NCBI GenBank assembly: GCA_900557195.1
Contig: USRT01000030.1
Span: 1-22,623 of the forward strand
Origin: an uncultured Clostridium sp.
Lineage (GTDB): Bacteria > Bacillota > Clostridia > TANB77 > CAG-508
Length of the DNA stretch: 22,623 nt
Reading direction: 5' to 3'
Positions 7,572-16,500 of this stretch are shown here, one piece after another. Made by a program: the position numbers and the translations under genes. The first letter of the stretch is position 1, and each line of letters begins with the position of its first letter. The notes beneath the pieces are model-generated. The model was not told where the DNA came from and ran no database searches. It worked only from the letters and a program-made list of their open reading frames with translations.

Positions 7572-10500
7572 ATGCAAATTATAAGTAGAGATAATTGTAA
7601 AATAGGAAGTACTTATTTATATAAATTACAAGAAACAGAGGCGCCAGATGGATTTAACATATTAATAGATATTCCAATATATATACAAGTAACTATAAAT
7701 GAAGATGGAAGCTTCGATACTGCAAGAACAAGAATATTATATAATGCAGAAAATGGAAATGATATTTCAGAATTTTATAGATTTACTATAGAAGGAAATA
7801 ACATAAATATAAGAATTGCGAATGAAGAAAAAGGATTTGATTTAGCTTTAAGAAAATATATAACAGGAATTGAAAGAGATGGCATAACTAGTGAAGTGAA
7901 AAACAGAATACCAGACTTAAATGCATTTTCATTGGTAATGTGGAGACGAAATGGAACAGCAGGATATTATCATACAAAAGAAGCAATAGCTGTTAAAAAA
8001 GATGATATCATAACTTATACAATAAGTGTATATAATGAAGGATTTGTAAAGGGATATGCAACAGAGATAACAGATTACTTACCAAGTGGTTTAGAATACA
8101 TTAATAACGACTTTAATAGAAACAATGGTTGGTCTGGAACTAAAAACAGTGATGGAACAACTACTGTAAAGACTAGTAAACTTGCAAATACTTTATTAAA
8201 TGAAAATCAATTACAAAACTATTTACTTAATAGACCAACTACAACATGGAATACTAGTGTTCAAATACAATGTAAGGTGGTAAACGATCCAAAATATGAA
8301 GTACAATATTTAACAAATAGAGCAGAAATTACACAAGATAAAGCAGTAAGTATTGATGCACAAGGAAACGAAACTGTACTAGATATTGAGGATAGAGATT
8401 CTACACCAAATAATGTAAAATCTGAACATTCAAATGATATGTTAAATTATGATTCAAGTATAGAATATAATTCAGATACATATTATCCTGGATATGAAGA
8501 TGATGATGATAAAGAAACAGTTAAAATAGAACCAATTACAGATTTTGAATTTAAATTAAAGAAAATAGATAATATTTCTAAACAAGAAATAGAGGGAGCA
8601 ACATTTGATATAAGCGGAGCTATTACTAATAAAGGAGGAGATTCTCCAATAACTAGTATCGTGGATTCAAATGGAAACGAAGTTAGAAAAAATCAAGATG
8701 GAAGTATTACTATACCAATTGGAGGAGTAACTGTAAAAGTAAAAGGTGTAGATGTTAATACTGTATATAATTATTCAATAAAAGAGATTAAAGCACCAGA
8801 TACCTATAAAATAATTGTACAAAATATGATAGTAAATATTTCTGTAGATGAAGAGGGTAATACTAAACCAAATATATCAACTATGGTTGTAAATGAGGTA
8901 ACAAATAGAGATGGACATCAATCAGAAGAACCAAAAGTATATACACAAGTAGGAGAAGGATCTGAAGAAAGAGCAAGTGTAAGAAAGGAAAATAATGAAA
9001 TTATAATTACAGTTGCAAATAAAAATACAGATACATTTGATTTAGCATTAAGAAAATTTATTACAAAAGTAAATGATAATGCTCCAAGTATAGATAGAGA
9101 ACCAATACTTAATCTTGCATCATTAGGTGCTTTAAATAGAAGCGGAACAGCAAATTATTATCATACAAAAAATGCACTAACAGTTGAAAAAGGTGATATT
9201 GTAACATATACAATAAGAGTATATAACGAAAGTCAAATTAAAGGAAAAGTAGCCGAAATAACAGACTATTTACCAAAGGGATTAGAATTTTATTCATCAG
9301 AAGTTGATGGTGTAAATTATAATTGGAAAGTAACAAAAAATAGTGATGGAACAACTACATTAAAAACAAATTATCTAAAGGATACTTTACTTTCAGAAAA
9401 TGCATTAGCTGAAACATTAGTAGGTTTAACACCAGATAGATGGACAGCAGATGTAAAATTAAAATGTAAAGTAACAGATGAAGCAGGATATTCTATAAAA
9501 TATTTAACAAATAGAGCAGAAATTACAGCACATGAAGACGAAAGAGGAAATAAATATGGTGAGTATTATGGAAAAGAACAAACAAAGAATACAGATAGAG
9601 ATTCTTTACCAAATACAATTGCAGGGGTATTAAATTTAGACAATTATTATAAAGAAAATGTATTAGATAAAGCACAATTAGATTATTATCCAGGACAGCA
9701 AGATGACGATGATTTTGAAACTTTACAAATAGAGCCTATAACAGATTATGAATTAAGCTTAGAGAAACTTAACTTCTTAAATGACTTAAAAGTAACTGAT
9801 AAAGTTACATTTAGAGTAGAAGAAATAAATCCAAATATTGATATTTGGGATGGAATAGATAATGAAGATATATTAAGTTCTAAAACGATTGATATAACAG
9901 GAAGTGGAAAGATCGATTCTAAAGTAAAAATTAGACTTGGAACAACATATCGTTATAGAATAACAGAAGAAGCAGTTCCAGATAATTTTGATAAAACAGT
10001 TAAAGAAGTGATAATAAAAGTTATTGTAGATGAAGATGGAATAGCACATGGAGTTATAGAAAAATGGAATGATTCTACATGGAATAGTGTAATTGGTGGA
10101 AAATATACATATATAACAAATGGTGAAAATAATAATATTGTCTTAACAATAAAAAATGAACCAAAAGCATATTATGATTTAAGACTTAAAAAAGTTAATG
10201 AGAAAGGAAAAGAAATCGCATCTATAACTAAATTTAATGTACTGGATCCTAAAAAAATAGGACATTCTGTTACAACAGGTTTAGGATATACAGGGGTAGT
10301 AGATACTAATATTCCAATAACAAGTGGAGAAGGAAATGACACTTATGTTATTAGTGAGATAGAAGCACCAGAAGGTTATATAAAAATAACAGATTTCGAT
10401 TTGATTATTAGACTTTATAGAGGTATTTCGGAAGATGGTAGCACTTATGTAATTGAAAGATGTGAAAAATATATTTCACAAAAGGATGGTTCAAAAAATA

Positions 10501-13500
10501 CAGAAGAACAAAGAAAAATTTTAGAGAATGCTACAGTAGATAGTGATGGAAGAACTGTAACAGTTAAATTCCCTAATAAAAAGATAGAAGGTAAATATTA
10601 TATAGCTTTAGCTAAAACAGATGAAGATGGAAATACAATTGAAGATAAAGAATCTACATTTACAATAAATGGTAAAGATCAAACTACATCAAGAGGAACT
10701 TTATCAATTGATGATGATAATGTACCTGGAATAGAAATTACAAGTAAAGATCAAAACGATAAATATGTAATTGTGGAAACAGTTGCACCAGAAGGATATA
10801 TAAAATTTGATGGTAGAGTTACCTTAGATGTAAAAGTAAAAGAAGAAAATGGCGAATACAGATTAGATCCTAATAATACGAAATTAAGTATATACGAAAA
10901 TGGTTCAACATATTCTGTAGAACCAGGTGATACGTCAAAACAAGTAAGCTTTACTATTGATGAAAATATGCAAGTTATAAGAATAAAAGTAAAAAATCCA
11001 GAATTAACTGGTAAATATAAGTTACAAATAAAGAAAGTAGATTATAATGATAAAACAAAACCAATACCAGGAGTTGTATTTAATGGATTAGATCCTAGAC
11101 AAATATCTCTTGGAGATAAGACAACAGGACCAGATGGTATAGCTGTATTATGTGATGATGTAGAAATCTCAAGACCAAATGAATACACTTATATTATTAG
11201 AGAAGTTTCTGTACCAGATGGATATTCAAAAATAGAAACACATCAATTTATAGTAAGAGTAATAACTGGATTATCTGATGATGGAAAATCTTATATTGTA
11301 AAAAATGCTACACTTGATATATCACGAACAAATGGTAATCCAGATAGTGAGCTAGAAAGAAAGATATTAGAAGATAAAGAAAACGGTGCGAAAATTGATG
11401 TTGATAAAGAAACACAAACTATAACAATTACAGTTCCAAATGAAAAAACTACAGATTACAATTTAGAAATTAACAAAGTTGATGCTAATAGTTCAAGTGA
11501 ATACTTATCTAAAGCAAGATTTACAATTGATGGACCAGATGGAAATATTCAAACAGATAAAGAGTTGCAAAGAGAAACAGATGACGAACCTACTGGTAGA
11601 TTTGTTAAAAAAGAAACTGGAGTAAGAGTTAATAAAACATATACATATACAATTGAGGAGACTTTTGCAGAGAAGTTATACGAAAATGTATTTAAAGACT
11701 TCTTAATTAAATTAGAAGTAACAATTGATAAAAACGGAAAAATAGATAAACAAAATACAATTGCAAAAATAGAACCAAAAGATCACAATAATATTTCTAA
11801 TGAAGATATGGCAAAAGCAAATGATATGATTAAAGATGGAGTTGTTGTTAACGAAGATACAAATACAGTTACTTTAAACATCAAGAACCCACAAGAAACA
11901 AGAAATTTTGAATTTAGTTTATTTAAACATGAACTAGGAGATAAGGAAGAAGAAATTTCAGAAGCTACATTTAAAGTACAAAGAAAACAAAAAGATGATG
12001 ATGAATGGGATTTATTAAATGAAAATCTTATAACAAGTACTAATTCAGAAGAATTAATTGATAAACAAGAAAAAGTAGCTTTGGGTAATGTATATTATTA
12101 TGAAATTGAAGAAACAAAAGTGCCAAATAATAACTATGTTAAAAAAGTACAAAAAGCATCAGTAAAAATAGTAGTTGGAGAAGATGGAATAGTAACAGGA
12201 GAAATAATAAATATACAGCTACCAGGAAGTAGTGAATGGGTTAAATATGATAAAGATACACATGGTGAATTTATTGAATTAGTTAAACAAGCTGGAAATA
12301 AATTTGAGTTAAAAATAGCAAATACGGTTTACTACCATATGACTCTAAGAAAAAGAGAAGACAATAAATCTACAACAGATATAATTGGATGTAGAATATT
12401 AGAAGGTGGACAATTTAAAGTAGATAGAGTTTATAGAGATTCTAGAGGAAATGTAACAACAAAAGAGGTTCATAATGGACCAGCAACATGGGATTTCGTA
12501 GATTTCGAAGCAGTTCCAAACTCTATATATGAATACTATATTCAAGAATTTAGTGCACCAGATGGATATAATAATGACTTCGAAAACATAAGAGTACATT
12601 TAACAATAAGAATAGATAACAATGGAAATGTTGCATCAGTGGGAAGAAATGGAACATATGTTGATTTTGAATCTGCAAATGGTGGAGTATTACAAGATAA
12701 AATAAAGACAATGTTATATAGTAAGTGTGTATTACAAGTAGAAGGAAATACAGTTACAATTAACATGAAAGATTCAGAAATTATTAAAGAACCAGAAAAA
12801 TATGGTTTCCAAATTGTTAAAGTAGATAAAGACAATGTACAAAAGAGACTTAAAGATGTAGAGTTTAGTGTTAGAATGATTGCTGGTAGAGCAGCAGGAT
12901 GGATGACATATGATGATAATCCAGACATAGATGGAATACAAAATCCAGTAACAAATGAAAATGGTGTAATTAATATTAATGATATTGAATTGGTAGAAGG
13001 TGGAAGAACTAACATATTCCAAATTAATGAAGTAAAAGGCCAAGATGGATATAAACTTTTAGAAAAAGTAACTGTTCAAGTAACTATTGATGTGGAAAAT
13101 GTGACACAAGCAAGTCAGATTACAGAAGACCGTATTAAAGTAGAATTAATGGGTGAATATGCATCAAGTTATCCAGAAGATTATATAAAGGCTAATATTA
13201 CTAAAGATGGAATGATTCAAATAATTATTCCAAATGAATCAACAAGTTATGAATTTATTTTGAATAAAAAAGATGAAAACGGAAACTTGATAACAGCAGA
13301 TAGAAAGCAAAATGGTAAATTAGATGGAACAGTATTAACTGTAGTAGAACAAGGAACAAATGAAAATATTGTACCAAATACTGTATTAGAAAATGGTACA
13401 ACATCTAGAATTATAAATTGTGAACAAAATAAAACATATAGTTATATAGTATCTGAAACACAAAATAAAACAGGATATAGAAACATTTTAGCTGGATATT

Positions 13501-16500
13501 ATCTAATACTAAATGTTGTAACTGATGAAAATGGAGTAGTAAAAGATACAAATCCAGATGATCCAGATAATCCTGAATATACTAGATATGGATTGTATAA
13601 GGTTAACCCCCATGGAACAAATAATGAAGAAGAAATAAGAAAAGGAGTAAATTTAACTGTTAAATGGTCAGATGAACAAGATGAAAATGGAAACAGAAAA
13701 AGACAAGTTATATTAGATATAGAAAATCCTTTTGAGTATCAAGTAGTAGTAAATAAAGTTGACACATATGGAAATCCACTTGATAAAGCAGTAATTACAG
13801 CTTCAATGAATGGTAAAACATATACAATGAATAGAACTCCTTCTTTGTATATTTCAAATAATAAAATAAAAGATGGAGAAACTCAAAGTTGGACAATTAG
13901 AGAACAAAGCGTACAAGCTCCTTATTATAATGTTTTAGGAACAAGTAAATATATAAAAGTAGATGTAGAAAAAAATAATGAAAAATTAGTAATTAAAGAT
14001 TATGCGATTTATGATGATTCTACTGGAATGGTTTCTAAAGATGATAATATATACAAATATGTAACTGTAGAAGGTCCAATAGTAGAAGGAAAATCATATG
14101 TAATTAATGTTAGATTAGAAAATCCAATGCAATACATATTTAAATTAACAAAAGTAAAAACAAATGGAGAAGATTTAACAGGAGCAACAGTAACAGTTAA
14201 TAATAAAACTGTTATACATGATGGAAATTCAAGTTATGAAGTTTCAAAGGTAGTAAGTTTAGGAAATGTTACAGCGTTTACAATAAATGAAACAGCAACT
14301 GCACCAAATCATGTTAATGTTTTAGAAAATAAATTTGCACTTATTGTTGTTCGTATGTCAGAAACAGGGGAGATAAATATTGTTAATAAATCAATTTATG
14401 ATACTTCAAGTGGAAGAGCAGTACTTTTACCATCAACAGATGAATCATATGGATATTTGAAAACAGAAATAACAAGAGGTTCAGATGGTATACAAATAGT
14501 TGATGTTAAATTATTAAACCCAGTAGAATATAAATTTGAATTAACAAAAGTTAAATCAGATGAACAGAAAACAAACTTACCAGGAGCAGTATTAACTGTA
14601 AATGGTAGAGAAGTAATTAGTGGAGGAAAATCTGATTATACAATCACAGAAAAGATTCATATTGGCGAAGTTAAAAGTTATGTAATACAAGAGGCATCAA
14701 GTGTAACAAATCATATTAATGTGTTAGATAAGAAATTTATTGTAGTTGCAGTTAGATTAGACGAAAACGAAGAATTGAAGATTGTATCAAAACTTGCTTA
14801 TGATGTATCTGGTAGAGCACCAGTACAAGCTTCTTCAGATATATGGAATTATATTGATGTACATTTTGAAGAAGTAGATGGAGTTAAAGTATTAAAAGTA
14901 GATGTTGTTAATCCAGTAGAATATAAATTTAAGTTATTAAAAACTAAATCTGATAAGTACTCTACACCATTAGATGGTGCAACACTTACAATAAATGGAG
15001 AAACTGTAATTAGCAATGGAACATCAAGTTATGAAATAACAAAATCTATTAATATTGGAGAAAAACAGACATTTATTGTAAGAGAAAATGAAACGAAACC
15101 AGGATACAAAAATATATTAAAAGATAAATATTTATTATTTAATATAGTATTAACAGAAGATGAAAAAATAGAAATTCAAAGTAAAGCAATTTTCGATACA
15201 TCAGGAAAAGTTCCAGTGACTGTATCTAGTGAAGACCCAGTATACAATTATGTTGATGTTTATATGACAGAAGATTCAAGAGGTGTTCAAACAGTTAATA
15301 TAAAAGTAATAAATCCATTAGAAACTAAATTTAGATTAGTAAAAGTAACATCAGATGGAAAAACTGAATTAAACGGAGCAAAAATTACTTTAAATGGAGA
15401 AGAAGTAATTAAAGATGGAAACAATTCATATGAGCTAAATAAGACTATGAATGTAACTGATGTAGTGACATATAATATTAATGAGTTAGAAACACCAAAA
15501 GGACATGTTAACATTTTTGAAAATAAACAATTAATAATTGTAGCTAGAATGTTTGAAGATGAAACATTAAGAGTTGTAAGTAGAATACTTGTTGATAAAA
15601 CTAATGGTAAAATTATAGATTCAAGTAGTCCAGAATATGGATATATTAGTACAAATGTATCTACAGAAGATGATATTCAAACATTACAAGTTAATATTAA
15701 GAACCCAGAAGAATATAACCTAAAATTATATAAGGTAGATAAAGACACAAATGAAAGAATGAATGATATTTTCTTTGATATTAAAGTACTAGATGAAGAT
15801 GACAATGAAGTTATTGTAAAGGATTCTAAAACTTTAGATACAAAAGACCTTACATCTTTAAAAACTATGAATATAGATGGCGAAGATGGTGTAATTAAGA
15901 TTGATAATATCTTAATAGAAAGACCAGGAACATTTAACTTTGTATTAAAAGAATATTCTCCAGAACTATACTTAGAAAATGGAGAAATAAAGGTACAAGT
16001 AACAATAGTAGAAGAAAATGGAAGCTATAAAGTATCAAGTATAAAGGTTATAGAAGGTGAAGATTCAATCCAAACTTCTGATACAAAAGTGATTGTAGAA
16101 GAACCAGAAACAGTACAAATTGCTGTAAATAATGAAAGAATAAAAGGTAAATATGATTTAATTATTAACAAATTAGATAATTATACTAAAAAAGCACTAG
16201 ATGGTTCTAAATTTAAAGTTACTATTGAACAAGATGGAAAAGAATCTGAAATTTATAAGTCTAATGATGATGTAAATTCAAAAGATGTAATCATTCCAAC
16301 TGAAGTAGAAGTTAAAAATGGAAGTTTAACAATTTCTGATATTAGAATTGATAAACCAGAAAGTTATATTATTAAACTACAAGAAACTAAGGCACCAGAT
16401 ACATATTTACCACTTGAAGAAGAGATTAAATTACAAATTACAACAGAAGTTAGTGGACAAGGAAAACAAGCAAAATATGTATTAAAAGATGTAAAAATGT

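Noticed and set aside
7572..7574. ATG as the start of an independent gene
   Set aside because: There is no Shine-Dalgarno sequence, no signal peptide, and it falls inside a CnaB module whose first half is at the end of the preceding frame.
12542..13015. Minus-strand open frames (also 200-454, 1631-1948, 6386-6742, 12399-12599, 12774-13043, 15287-15514, 17003-17326, 17513-17746, 17983-18234, 21734-21979, 22291-22479)
   Set aside because: All lie opposite strongly supported plus-strand domains, have biased low-complexity products rich in Ile, Leu, Ser and Phe, and lack ribosome binding sites.
13731..15707. CRISPR array or DNA-level satellite
   Set aside because: The periodicity is in the protein; units are about 390-402 bp, diverged in DNA and without short identical repeats and spacers.
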